Below are positions 55,299 through 63,712 of a stretch of DNA of 64,000 bases, one piece after another. The notes beneath the pieces are model-generated. The model was not told where the DNA came from. It searched no databases and was given only the letters and a program-made list of their open reading frames with translations. Source of the stretch: Alphaproteobacteria bacterium (GTDB lineage: Bacteria > Pseudomonadota > Alphaproteobacteria > Sphingomonadales > Sphingomonadaceae); NCBI GenBank assembly GCA_030430365.1, contig JAUIFP010000002.1, positions 49,485-113,484 on the forward strand, read 5' to 3'. The number at the start of each line of letters is the position of its first letter. Position 1 is the first letter of the stretch. Both the position numbers and the translations under genes were made by a program.

Positions 55299-55879
55299 AT
55301 CTGCACCGTCGGTCTTTCGGTCTGCGAAGCAAATGGCTGATTTCGAAGGATGGTCGAGCCAGTGACCGTACCCGTCGGAGATGCTCCCACCAGGTGCCAG
55401 AAGGGGAACAGCCGATCGTAGCTGACGTCTACATCGTAAACGACCACATCGTCCGCGCCGCCAAGGCCGTCCATGGACATATCGCTGTCCCACGCACCGT
55501 TGTCATTGGCGTCGATGAAGCATTCATCGTCGTCATATTGGTCATTGCCGTTCGTATCGGTGAAGTCTTCAGGCTCACCGACATCGTTGAAATCCTGATA
55601 GTTCCGGCGCGAGAAGTTGAAGGTCGCGTTGGGGATGACCGACCTGACCTGGTTCCTCACATAATCGTCGATCGCGTCCTGATTATCGAGCCCGCTTTCA
55701 AGGCTGGCGTCTCGGCCCGCATCCTGCAGGGCGCCCTGCAAGGTGGAGCGGATATAGACCATGTGGCCGAGATCGAAGATGGCCGTGACCACCATCATCA
55801 GGACAGGCGCGATCAGCGCGAACTCGACCAGCGAGGCACCCTCGGTCGAATGCAGCAGCTTGCGGATCTTGTGGATCAT
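55283..55879 (-). CDS. TadE-like pilus-assembly protein (copy 1)
   Basis: A 198-residue protein with GASLVEFALIAPVLMMVVTAIFDLG, the TadE pseudopilin-like helix and Glu. An acidic Asp-rich region (TDTNGNDQYDDDECFIDANDNG) resembles a calcium-binding repeat. It overlaps tadG by ATGA (55876-55879). Role: minor pseudopilin of a Tad (Flp) apparatus. No TadA/B/C ATPase or secretin lies in the window. Confidence 0.85.
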   Translation of the reverse strand: MIHKIRKLLHSTEGASLVEFALIAPVLMMVVTAIFDLGHMVYIRSTLQGALQDAGRDASLESGLDNQDAIDDYVRNQVRSVIPNATFNFSRRNYQDFNDVGEPEDFTDTNGNDQYDDDECFIDANDNGAWDSDMSMDGLGGADDVVVYDVDVSYDRLFPFWHLVGASPTGTVTGSTILRNQPFASQTERPTVQICPTP

Positions 55880-57741
55880 TCGCCGAGCCTCAGATCGGCG
55901 ACCTGCGAGGCAATGAACTTGAATGTATTGCGCAGTTCACTGGTGTCGCTCGAATAATAGGCACGGTCACCGCTCGCGCAGTTTTCCAGTGCAGTCGTCA
56001 TCGACGTACCGAAAGCAATCACCCAGATGGTTATGCCCTGCGCTTTGACCGCTTCGCAAGCGAGGGAGAAGCGCTGGGTGTGGATTGCCTCCAACTCGCC
56101 CCAGTCGTTCGTACCCGCCGGCGCGACGCGATGGCTGATCTCCTGGATGCCGTATGCAGAGTATCTATCGCCGATGGCATCCATGTTGCCATCGGTCATG
56201 AAGATCAGGTGCCTTGTGACGGAGCGTACATCGCCTTCATTCACGTTGCTTGCGAAGATACCGTTCGGGCTAGAGAGTCGACCGCCCCAGAGCATGCCAA
56301 CATCGTGATAGGTATTGCCAGTCGCGACCAATTGGTAGTCGAGATAGTTGGCAAGCCATGCAGGGACCTCTGTCGACGACGTATCGATTTCCTGAAAGAG
56401 CTTCATGGGAGCAGGGCAAGCGCCATCATATTCAGAATTTTGGCGGCCATCTTCGTAGACCATGTCGCCCCAGATCGGCCTCCAATAGGTATCCGCATCA
56501 TCTTCAGGATCTTGTGGTGCAAGATTGATGTCGAGGTCGTACATTTCATCCGGTAGCGGAACGAACGTTTCGGTTGGTTTGGTGCCCCTTTCTTCGATGC
56601 ATCCATTCCAGCGCGAGGTCTCGGTGCCGAAGCCGCTCGCTTCCCCCCTAGCTTGCATCGAGGCGAGATATTCCATGTCATACGTACCAGACGCGTTTGT
56701 CCTCGCCGTTTCTGGATCGAAGCTATCAACAATGTTGACGTTGGCGCGCGTTCTGAAGTTGCTGGTATTGACGAGTGATCGATTCCATTCCCATTTCGTG
56801 AATTTCCACTTGGGATTGTCTTCGTCGAATGTTGTGACTTGCGTCCTAACATCGCGCCTGCACCGGTCGCGTCTATTATTCCATTCTCTCAGGTCATAAG
56901 TCGTCGTAATTTCGTCATCGGGATAGCCGCCCTCGACCACGGGATTGTTGCCGTAATTTTCTGCCCAACGCCGGCAGTCCCGTCTGCGATTGAAATCGTA
57001 GGTCGTTTCGGTTGTGGTGGAGTCCTCGGTGATGTCACCTGCACGGTCGCGAAAGACTGCCTCTTTCGTGTAATAGGGCGTTTTCTCTCTGAAATAGGCT
57101 TCCGGCATATCGCCATCAGTGAGGATCTCGCTTGCATTGACACTCATCGAATAGGGCACGAAGCCGTATCGGATGCGGGTTTCGCCATCGACGACCGCGT
57201 TGGCCACCGTTTCATGGAAGTCGCGCACAGCGTCACGCAAACCGGCAATCCTGCTGCCGCCCATCGAACCGGTCGTATCCAGCACGAACATCACGTCGGA
57301 GTTGGAAAGCTGAAGCTCGGCCATGCATTCGACGGACAGATCGACTTGCTCATATTTGAAAAGCTGCATCACAACGGTCGGGACGGTCGCCGTGGCGGTG
57401 CCCGTTACCTGGCCCTGATCGTTGTCGTCGGAATCGAAGGTGACGTCGAAGGCATCGACAGCCCCTTCGTCGAAATTGGCTTCGAACATCAGATCGGCCT
57501 TGGCCTGTTCGGAGCTGTTATATTCACCGCTTGCGCTCATCGCGCGGCGTCCCGCCAGCACGCCTGCGTCGCATGCGGACTGCAGCTGCGTCTTGGCCAT
57601 ATAGGCGCGGCTCACGTCCACGCCGCCGCCTATCATCGCGGCGATCGGGAAGATCGAGCCGGCGACAATGGCAAGAGTATTGCCCGAGCGATCATTAAGA
57701 AGTGAGGACAGGAAACCTCGAGTCGCGATGTTCTTGCTCAC
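55876..57741 (-). CDS. TadG-like protein with von Willebrand A domain
   Basis: A 621-residue protein. The TadE/G-like membrane segment is GNTLAIVAGSIFPIAAMIGGGVDVSRAYMAKTQL-like at about 20-50 with the Flp-associated DxxRAY. A vWA domain begins at about 155: DVMFVLDTTGSMGGSRIAGL (MIDAS DxTGS), interrupted by a roughly 250-residue insertion, and resumes with LIFMTDGNMDA and GITIWVIAFGTS. It belongs to the TadG family of surface adhesion/pilus accessory proteins. First gene of the leftward three-gene unit. Confidence 0.88.
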   Translation of the reverse strand: MSKNIATRGFLSSLLNDRSGNTLAIVAGSIFPIAAMIGGGVDVSRAYMAKTQLQSACDAGVLAGRRAMSASGEYNSSEQAKADLMFEANFDEGAVDAFDVTFDSDDNDQGQVTGTATATVPTVVMQLFKYEQVDLSVECMAELQLSNSDVMFVLDTTGSMGGSRIAGLRDAVRDFHETVANAVVDGETRIRYGFVPYSMSVNASEILTDGDMPEAYFREKTPYYTKEAVFRDRAGDITEDSTTTETTYDFNRRRDCRRWAENYGNNPVVEGGYPDDEITTTYDLREWNNRRDRCRRDVRTQVTTFDEDNPKWKFTKWEWNRSLVNTSNFRTRANVNIVDSFDPETARTNASGTYDMEYLASMQARGEASGFGTETSRWNGCIEERGTKPTETFVPLPDEMYDLDINLAPQDPEDDADTYWRPIWGDMVYEDGRQNSEYDGACPAPMKLFQEIDTSSTEVPAWLANYLDYQLVATGNTYHDVGMLWGGRLSSPNGIFASNVNEGDVRSVTRHLIFMTDGNMDAIGDRYSAYGIQEISHRVAPAGTNDWGELEAIHTQRFSLACEAVKAQGITIWVIAFGTSMTTALENCASGDRAYYSSDTSELRNTFKFIASQVADLRLGE

Positions 57742-58098
57742 AGTAGTGCCCCTTTCGACCGCCCCCTGCGATCGTTTTCAAGATGCTGTTTTACAAGATG
57801 TTTTTTGTTCTGTTCTTGCGTAGACTGCACAGCAGAATTGCGCCCAGATTCAACCCGATTGAACGTTTATTCTTCCACTGCTTAAGTTCTGGTTAAGTTC
57901 TCGGCATCCCGCTGGTGCAGTTATCGGTGGGGGCGAACAAGAAGCCGCCGCCAACGTGCTGGGCCAGGCCGCCCAAGCAGTGAATGCAGAGAATTATATC
58001 GGTCGTTCCGTTTGGCCGTCTCCGCATTCGGCCGCTCTTGCGAAAAGCGTGGCGATTGTAAGCCAGGCTGCTATCGATGTCGGCAAGAGGAGAGGGAA
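57742..58098. other. Divergent intergenic region between tadG and the flavin oxidoreductase gene
   Basis: About 357 bases; no credible gene. It holds leftward and rightward promoters. The AT-rich part near 57785-57815 and the tandem GGTTAAGTTCT around 57881-57900 are the only visible features. Confidence 0.5.
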
Positions 58099-59202
58099 TT
58101 GGCCGAGCAAGATCGAAACGAGCTGTTCCAGCCGGGCCGTATCGCCGGAGTGGAACTCAAGAACCGGATCGTGATGTCCGCGATGACGCGGGGGCGCACG
58201 CCGGGCGGCGTGCAAGACGATCTCAACGTCGAATATTATGTCCAGCGGAGCGGGGCAGGGCTGATCATGGGGGAATCCTCCTCCGTTTCGCCTTATGCAC
58301 TGGGGTTTTCCCGCAATAATCCCAGGATCTATTCCGAAGAACATGCAGCCGGCTGGAAGAAGGTGACCGACGCGGTCCACGCGCGGGGAACCCGTATGGC
58401 CCTGCAGCTCTGGCACTGCGGGCGAAACTCCCATCCTTCGATGCAGCCGGGCAACGTCATGCCTTTCGGCCCTTCCGCGACTCCGCCAAGTGACGAGATC
58501 AAGATCCGGCCTGGCGGCCTGCCGCCGGTTACCCCGCGCGAATTGCAGGTGGATGAGATCCCGTCGTTGCTTAATGATTACCGCAATGCGGCCAGGCGCG
58601 CGATGGAGGCCGGCTTCGACGCGGTCGAGGTTCATGCCGGCAACGGCTACCTGCTCGATCAGTTTCTGCGCGATTGTACCAACAAGCGAAGCGACGCCTA
58701 TGGCGGATCGCCGCAGAACCGGGCGCGGCTGCTGCTGGAAGTGACCGAGGCGGTCTGCGAAATCTGGGGTGAGGACCGTGTGGGCGTCCGGATCTCGCCT
58801 GTGAACCGGGCCGGTTACGGCATGCATGACAGCGATCCACAGCCACTGTTCAATTGCGTTGTCGATGGGCTGCAGGCGATCGGTATTGGCTTTCTGGACG
58901 TCGTAGAGGGCGAAACCACTGAGAATGCAGTGCCGCCTCCCTTCGACTTTGACGATCTACGGAGCCGTTTCCAGGGCACCTATATCGCCAACAACCTCTA
59001 CACACCCGAACGTGGGAATGCGGCCATACGCAGCGGCCATGCCGATCTGGTGGCATTCGGCAGGCCATTCGTCTCCAACCCGGATCTGGTCGAGCGTTTC
59101 AGGCTAGGTGCGGAGCTGAGCGAAATGCGGCGCGAAAGCTACACGGGTGAGGGTGCCGTGGGCTATACCGACTATCCGACGCTGGAGACAGCCGCACCCT
59201 GA
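58099..59202 (+). CDS. Old yellow enzyme-type NADH:flavin oxidoreductase
   Basis: A 367-residue OYE/alkene reductase with FMN. LFQPGRIAGVELKNRIVMSAMTR is the family opening; GLIMGESSSVSP, LQLWHCGRNSHPS, HAGNGYLLDQFLRD (substrate-binding His/Asn), RSDAYGGSPQNRARLLLE, and DLVAFGRPFVSNPDLVER follow. The start is TTG 58099 right after AGGAGAGGGAA; the frame is open to 58012. It reduces activated C=C bonds. The neighbours (MetE-like, MFS) give no clear pathway. Confidence 0.9.
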   Translation: MAEQDRNELFQPGRIAGVELKNRIVMSAMTRGRTPGGVQDDLNVEYYVQRSGAGLIMGESSSVSPYALGFSRNNPRIYSEEHAAGWKKVTDAVHARGTRMALQLWHCGRNSHPSMQPGNVMPFGPSATPPSDEIKIRPGGLPPVTPRELQVDEIPSLLNDYRNAARRAMEAGFDAVEVHAGNGYLLDQFLRDCTNKRSDAYGGSPQNRARLLLEVTEAVCEIWGEDRVGVRISPVNRAGYGMHDSDPQPLFNCVVDGLQAIGIGFLDVVEGETTENAVPPPFDFDDLRSRFQGTYIANNLYTPERGNAAIRSGHADLVAFGRPFVSNPDLVERFRLGAELSEMRRESYTGEGAVGYTDYPTLETAAP

Positions 59203-59329
59203 CAAGCGCGCCAGAAGAGCTTCCCGAAAACGACACCCCCGTGTTGACGCTTTTCCCCGCCCAACATAGTTATCACGTTATCTAAATCATGTTTTGGCGT
59301 GCGGCTGGCGGTGTGTCCGGGGAGAGGTG

Positions 59330-60550
59330 ATGAAGGGTTTGGGAGAGCGCATTCTGACAACGCATGTCGGGAGCCTGGCGCGTCCGGCGGCTTTGCTGGA
59401 GATGATCATTGATGAGGTGGCGGGCAATCCGCTCGATCAGGCCGCGTTTGCGGGATTGGTCGCCAGCAGTGTGAAGGATGTCGTGGCCAGGCAAGCCGAA
59501 GTCGGAATCGATATCCCGAGCGATGGCGAATTCTCAAAACCGGACTTCCATAACTACATCGTCAAGCGGCTCGGCGGGCTCAAGGTTGAGCCGCTGCAGC
59601 AGCGCGAAAGCGTCAAGAGCGGGATGTACTACCCCAAGCTGGCGGACGAATTCCCCGGCTTTATGCAGCAATATGGCGCGATGTTCCGCACCATGTGGCT
59701 GCCCCCGGAAATTCCGCGAGAGAAAATTGAAAAAGCGCTGGGCCAATCCGTGCCGCGCACAGTGGTCTCAGAGCCGATTACTTATACAGGGCAAGATGAG
59801 CTGCAGCGCGATCTTGGGAATTTTGCTGCGGCCTTGGCTCCGCATGATTTTGCCGACGCTTTCGTCCCAGCGGCCACACCTTCGCGCAGTGATGCCAATG
59901 CGGACGAGGTCTATTCGTCGGAAGAAGCCTATCTCTATGCTCTCGCCGATGCGATGCATGAAGAGTACAAGTCGATCGTCGATGCAGGCTATATGGTCCA
60001 GCTCGATTTGGGCCTGCCGTCCCGCAATCAGGTGCTATACGGAAAGAACAACCCCACAGATGCGGAACTGCGCAAGGCCTCGGAAATGCAGGTCGAGGCC
60101 TATAACCATGCCTTGCGGGGCATCCCGGAGGACCGGGTGCGTTACCATTTGTGCTGGGGCAGCATGAACACGCCGCACACCACCGATGTGCCTCTTACCG
60201 AATTCATCGACCTGATCCTGAAGATCGACGCGAAATATTACGTTCTGGAAGGCGCCAATCCGCGCCACGAACATGAATGGATGGTCTGGAAGGACGTCGA
60301 CCTGCCGCAGGACAAGGTGCTGGTTCCGGGCATTGTCAGCCACCAGACCAATGTGGTCGAACATCCCGAACTCGTTTCTTGGCGGATCCAGAACTACGCC
60401 AACGTGGTCGGACGCGAGCGCGTGATTGCCGGGACCGATTGCGGTTTCTCCCAAGGTTGGACGATGCAGCGCGTTCATGAGGAAGTGCAATGGGCCAAGC
60501 TCAAGGCATTGGTTGATGGAGCAGCGCTGGCCAGCAAGGCACTCTGGTAG
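59330..60550 (+). CDS. MetE C-terminal-like (cobalamin-independent methionine synthase family) protein
   Basis: A 406-residue single-domain member of the MetE C-terminal family. ILTTHVGSLARP opens; IPSDGEFSKPDF, VQLDLGLPSRNQ, YHLCWGSMNTPH (zinc His and Cys), YVLEGANPRHEHEW and GTDCGFSQG (zinc Cys). Full-length MetE has an N-terminal twin domain that is absent. Such core-only proteins use other methyl donors or do thiol-related demethylation. ATG 59330 has GGGGAGAGG upstream. Convergent with the MFS gene, 18 bases apart. Confidence 0.85.
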   Translation: MKGLGERILTTHVGSLARPAALLEMIIDEVAGNPLDQAAFAGLVASSVKDVVARQAEVGIDIPSDGEFSKPDFHNYIVKRLGGLKVEPLQQRESVKSGMYYPKLADEFPGFMQQYGAMFRTMWLPPEIPREKIEKALGQSVPRTVVSEPITYTGQDELQRDLGNFAAALAPHDFADAFVPAATPSRSDANADEVYSSEEAYLYALADAMHEEYKSIVDAGYMVQLDLGLPSRNQVLYGKNNPTDAELRKASEMQVEAYNHALRGIPEDRVRYHLCWGSMNTPHTTDVPLTEFIDLILKIDAKYYVLEGANPRHEHEWMVWKDVDLPQDKVLVPGIVSHQTNVVEHPELVSWRIQNYANVVGRERVIAGTDCGFSQGWTMQRVHEEVQWAKLKALVDGAALASKALW

Positions 60551-60568
60551 CTCTCTAGTAGAGCGGCC

Positions 60569-61927
60569 TCAGGCGTCCGGGAATTTCTCCTGATAGATCT
60601 TGCCGTAGGGGCGCACCGCTTTCCAGATCAGGAAGATGGCCATAGGGCCAAGCAGCAGCTTCAGCGCCATCAGCACATAGCGCAGATCTTGCGGGGAGGG
60701 GGCGACGAAGTCGGTGAGGAAGCCGACTAGGAACGGCCCCAAGGAGCCGCCGATAGCGGTCATCCCGGCGCCGTACATCACGTTGATCTGGGCACGCATT
60801 TCATTGGGCGTCGTTAGCTGGATCGCCGCCATCAGCGGCGGCCCCGCCATGATGCCGAAGGCTCCGGCCAGCGAGGCGAAGATCAGTGCAAGCCAGGGAT
60901 TGGGCATCATCGGGGCAGCGGCAAGCAGCGGCCAGGCGATGATATTGACGATGAAGACGACGCGCAGATTGGCATCCGGCCTGCGTTCGCCCATCCATTC
61001 GGCAAGCTTCGCCCCGGCGACCAGGCCGGCCACCGTTGCCACCAGCGACATGATGCCCATGATCGGTCCGGCGACTTCCGGGCCCCAGCCATAGGTGCGT
61101 TCATAGAAGGCCGGCATCCAGCCTGCGAAGGCATGGTTCATCGTGGCGAGCAGGATGGTTCCGGTCAGCAGCGGCCAGTGCAGCTTGCCCTTTTCGGCCA
61201 CGAAACCGAACACTTCGCGAACCGGATAGCCTTCCGGCTTGGTGCCGCCCTTGCGCGGGGGCTCGGGCACCGTGCGCCACATCAGCAGGGCAACGATCAG
61301 GCCGGGCAGCCCCACGATCATGAAGACCAGCTGCCAATTATGGATCACGCCGATCGGTTCGACATGGGTTGGCGGAATGTCGGCCAGCAGGCCGTAAAGC
61401 ACGCCGCCTATGAGCAAAGACAGCGCAGCGCCGCCCGTGACACCGCCTGAAAGAAACGCATAAGCGCGCGGCAGCATCTTGCGCGATACCGCATCGGCCA
61501 CCATCGAATAGGCGCCGCTAGTATTGACCGATTCCGCGCTGCCGGTGACGAAGCGGCAGACGAACAGCGTCGCGTAATTCTGGGCCACGCCGCATACTGC
61601 CGTGGCAAAGCTCCAGACCGCCAACGCGCCGGCAATCAGGTTGCGGCGGGAACCGCGGTCGATCAGCCGGGACATGGGAAGACCGACCAAGACATAGGGC
61701 AGGGTGAAGGCGAGACCGAGCAGCCAGCCCATTTCCGTGTCGGTCAGCCCGAAGTCGCGCTTCATCGGTTCGACGAACAGCGCCATGACGCCGCGGTCGA
61801 CATAGGAAAGCATGGAAACCAGGGCCAGCAGGCCGACAGTGTACCAGCCGCGCGGGATCGTCTTGTCCGCTTCGGCTTCGATCTCGGCAGACGGTTCGCC
61901 CGCCTTGCCCGTTTGGTCCTTGGTCAA
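60569..61927 (-). CDS. MFS transporter
   Basis: A 452-residue major facilitator with 12 helices. YTVGLLALVSMLSYVDRGVMALFVEPMKRDFGLTD-type opening, GLPMSRLIDRGSRRN between helices 2-3, and FVTGSAESVN. The second half has GERRPDANLRVVF. It resembles the anion:cation symporter/spinster-like groups common in sphingomonads for carboxylate or aromatic-acid uptake. The start is taken at TTG 61927, following GAGGGTAGGACAA; the frame continues to 61966. Substrate unknown. Confidence 0.88.
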   Translation of the reverse strand: MTKDQTGKAGEPSAEIEAEADKTIPRGWYTVGLLALVSMLSYVDRGVMALFVEPMKRDFGLTDTEMGWLLGLAFTLPYVLVGLPMSRLIDRGSRRNLIAGALAVWSFATAVCGVAQNYATLFVCRFVTGSAESVNTSGAYSMVADAVSRKMLPRAYAFLSGGVTGGAALSLLIGGVLYGLLADIPPTHVEPIGVIHNWQLVFMIVGLPGLIVALLMWRTVPEPPRKGGTKPEGYPVREVFGFVAEKGKLHWPLLTGTILLATMNHAFAGWMPAFYERTYGWGPEVAGPIMGIMSLVATVAGLVAGAKLAEWMGERRPDANLRVVFIVNIIAWPLLAAAPMMPNPWLALIFASLAGAFGIMAGPPLMAAIQLTTPNEMRAQINVMYGAGMTAIGGSLGPFLVGFLTDFVAPSPQDLRYVLMALKLLLGPMAIFLIWKAVRPYGKIYQEKFPDA

Positions 61928-62053
61928 TTGTCCTACCCTCTCCCCTGCAGCATGAAACTGGCCCAAGGCAGCATCAGGCGGAGGAAATTACTTATCGCGT
62001 TAAGAGCCTTATCTCGGTCATCTTGGCTTTTTGCGCAACAGGGAACTGGAAAA

Positions 62054-62071
62054 TGAACGTTAATCCGTTCA
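62054..62071. promoter_or_regulatory. Perfect 6-6-6 inverted repeat upstream of the Fnr-type gene
   Basis: TGAACG (62054-62059) and CGTTCA (62066-62071) are exact inverted halves around TTAATC, 38 bases before ATG 62109 and 127 bases from the divergent MFS start. It has the shape of an operator but is not an FNR box (TTGAT-N4-ATCAA). Confidence 0.4.
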
Positions 62072-62108
62072 AGTTGCCCGGCTCGCAACTGCGTGATAGG
62101 CGGAATGT

Positions 62109-62804
62109 ATGAGCTATTGCGACACTTGTGTTGTGCGGAATCGCGCGATTTGCGCGGCGCTGGATGCCGAGGAGATCAAGGCAATCAGCGGCATCGGCCG
62201 CCGGCGTAAGCTGGAAGCGGGTGAGTCGCTGATCTGGGAAGGCGACGATTCGCTGCTGGTCGCCAACGTTATCGAGGGGGTCCTCAAGCTCTCTACCGGA
62301 ACGGAAGACGGACGCGAGCAGATCGTGGGCGTGGTCTACCCGTCCGATTTCATCGGCCGCCCCTTCGGATCGACGACGCGCCACAGTGTCACAGCACTCA
62401 CCGATGCGAATGTCTGCGTTTTTTCACGCGCCGATTTTGACAGTTTTGCCGCGGATCATCCCGCGCTTGAAAACAAGCTGCTGCGCCGCACGCTGGCCGA
62501 ACTCGACAGAACGCGCAAATGGATGCTGTTGCTCGGCCGCAAGAATGCCGAAGAGAAACTTTCGACCTTCCTGCTGGAAATGTCGGAAAGACTGACCGAA
62601 CCGGGTTGCGAGAGCATGGACGGCGCCTTGGATAACTTCGAGCTGCCCTTTTCGCGTCAGCAGGTGGCCGACGTTCTGGGCCTGACGATCGAAACCGTCA
62701 GCCGCCAATTTACGCGTTTGAAGAAGGAAGGTGTCGTTGATCTGCCTTCACGCCGCGCGGTCAAGATTCTTGACCGGCGCGCGCTCGAATCGCGCGCCGG
62801 CTGA
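62109..62804 (+). CDS. fnrL: FNR-type oxygen-sensing transcription regulator
   Basis: A 231-residue Crp/Fnr protein. The N-terminal Cys4, Cys7 and Cys15 with Cys103 could ligate an oxygen-labile 4Fe-4S cluster. The cyclic-nucleotide-like fold has GESLIWEGD and PSDFIGRPFG. The helix-turn-helix contains SRQQVADVLGLTIETVSRQFTRL, with E-x-x-S-R as in FNR, which recognises TTGAT-N4-ATCAA. It lies close to ccoN, which has such boxes upstream. Whether it is FnrL or a FixK-like form depends on cluster binding; the four Cys favour FnrL. Confidence 0.9.
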   Translation: MSYCDTCVVRNRAICAALDAEEIKAISGIGRRRKLEAGESLIWEGDDSLLVANVIEGVLKLSTGTEDGREQIVGVVYPSDFIGRPFGSTTRHSVTALTDANVCVFSRADFDSFAADHPALENKLLRRTLAELDRTRKWMLLLGRKNAEEKLSTFLLEMSERLTEPGCESMDGALDNFELPFSRQQVADVLGLTIETVSRQFTRLKKEGVVDLPSRRAVKILDRRALESRAG

Positions 62805-62814
62805 AATATCCAAG

Positions 62815-63486
62815 TCAGAATGAGAAGCCGACACCGGCGCTGAGCACCCATGGATCGAGCTTGTGCCGCGTGGCGATGACTTCGGTTCCGCCGGCGAACC
62901 AGTGGGCTGAAGTTTCGAGGAAATATTTCTTCGCATCCAGGCTGACCGCAAGGCCGCTTTCGCCGATCGGAACGTCCACCCCGGCCTGCAGGGCAAGGCC
63001 GAACTTGTCGTTCAGGCGGAAGCTGTCCGCGCCCAGGCCGACAGCGGCCGCGCCGGGCTGTTCGTCGACGAAGATGAAATAGGTCGGACCGGCACCGACA
63101 TAGGGCTTAATCGCGCCGGCATCGACGTGATATTTGAGCGTGAAGGTCGCGGGAATGATCTTTGTATCCGCCACCAGTTCCGCGCCGGGCAGGCCGGTGG
63201 TGCCGTCCACATCGTGCTGGGTGACGCAGCAGATCGTTTCGACCGAGATATTGTCGGTGAAGAAATATTCGATCGCCACGGTGGGCACGTAGTTGTCGTT
63301 CGCTTCGGTTTGCGTGCCGGCAGGCAAGGGCACTACATCAACATTGACTTCGGTGATCTCGCCATTCGGCAGCACGGCGGTTCCGAGGAGCTTGATCTGC
63401 AACTTGCCCGCATTGTCCGCCGCATGCGCGGGGTTAGAGAGGGTGAAAGCGGCAGCCAGTGCTGCGGCAGCGGTCATCTTACGCAT
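62815..63486 (-). CDS. ompW: OmpW-family outer-membrane protein
   Basis: A 223-residue eight-strand barrel. Signal peptide MTAAAALAAAFTLSNPAHAA. PTVAIEYFFTDNISVET, ATFTLKYHV, KPYVGAGPTYFIF and LDPWVLSAGVGFSF (terminal Phe) match OmpW. It transports small hydrophobic molecules in some species. ATG 63486 is used; GGGAAT precedes it. It ends 10 bases from the fnr stop (convergent) and is divergent from ccoN. Confidence 0.9.
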   Translation of the reverse strand: MRKMTAAAALAAAFTLSNPAHAADNAGKLQIKLLGTAVLPNGEITEVNVDVVPLPAGTQTEANDNYVPTVAIEYFFTDNISVETICCVTQHDVDGTTGLPGAELVADTKIIPATFTLKYHVDAGAIKPYVGAGPTYFIFVDEQPGAAAVGLGADSFRLNDKFGLALQAGVDVPIGESGLAVSLDAKKYFLETSAHWFAGGTEVIATRHKLDPWVLSAGVGFSF

Positions 63487-63579
63487 TATCGTATTCCCAT
63501 CCGCCGTAGTGGCCGCCCTTTGCAGCCCAGGGTGTTTACGGCGTGAAGGCACCTCTTTCACCGGTGCGGGTGCGAAACA

Positions 63580-63593
63580 TTGATCCGTCGCAA
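63580..63593. promoter_or_regulatory. FNR-box-like site between ompW and ccoN
   Basis: TTGAT-CCGT-CGCAA (63580-63593) matches 8 of 10 consensus positions of TTGAT-N4-ATCAA. Its centre lies about 100 bases upstream of the ompW start codon, so it could control ompW, a known FNR target in enterics. Confidence 0.5.
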
Positions 63594-63641
63594 ATCGGAA
63601 AAATCTGGAAAAATGCGCTTTTTCTCTTGAGGCATGGAGTT

Positions 63642-63655
63642 TTGACAGTGATCAA
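63642..63655 (+). promoter_or_regulatory. FNR box upstream of ccoN
   Basis: TTGAC-AGTG-ATCAA (63642-63655) matches 9 of 10 consensus positions. If centred at -41.5 the transcript starts near 63690, leaving a short leader with GGAGGAA just before ATG 63713. This fits anaerobic or microaerobic activation by the adjacent FNR-type protein. Confidence 0.75.
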
Positions 63656-63712
63656 TGTGGGCGCGGACGGCCGGGGGCACTGGCCTTCGGGACAGATGGA
63701 GGAATTGATCCC

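Noticed and set aside
59269..59282. Direct repeat GTTATC-AC-GTTATC upstream of the MetE-like gene
   Set aside because: Only two short copies; could be chance, and no matching regulator could be named.
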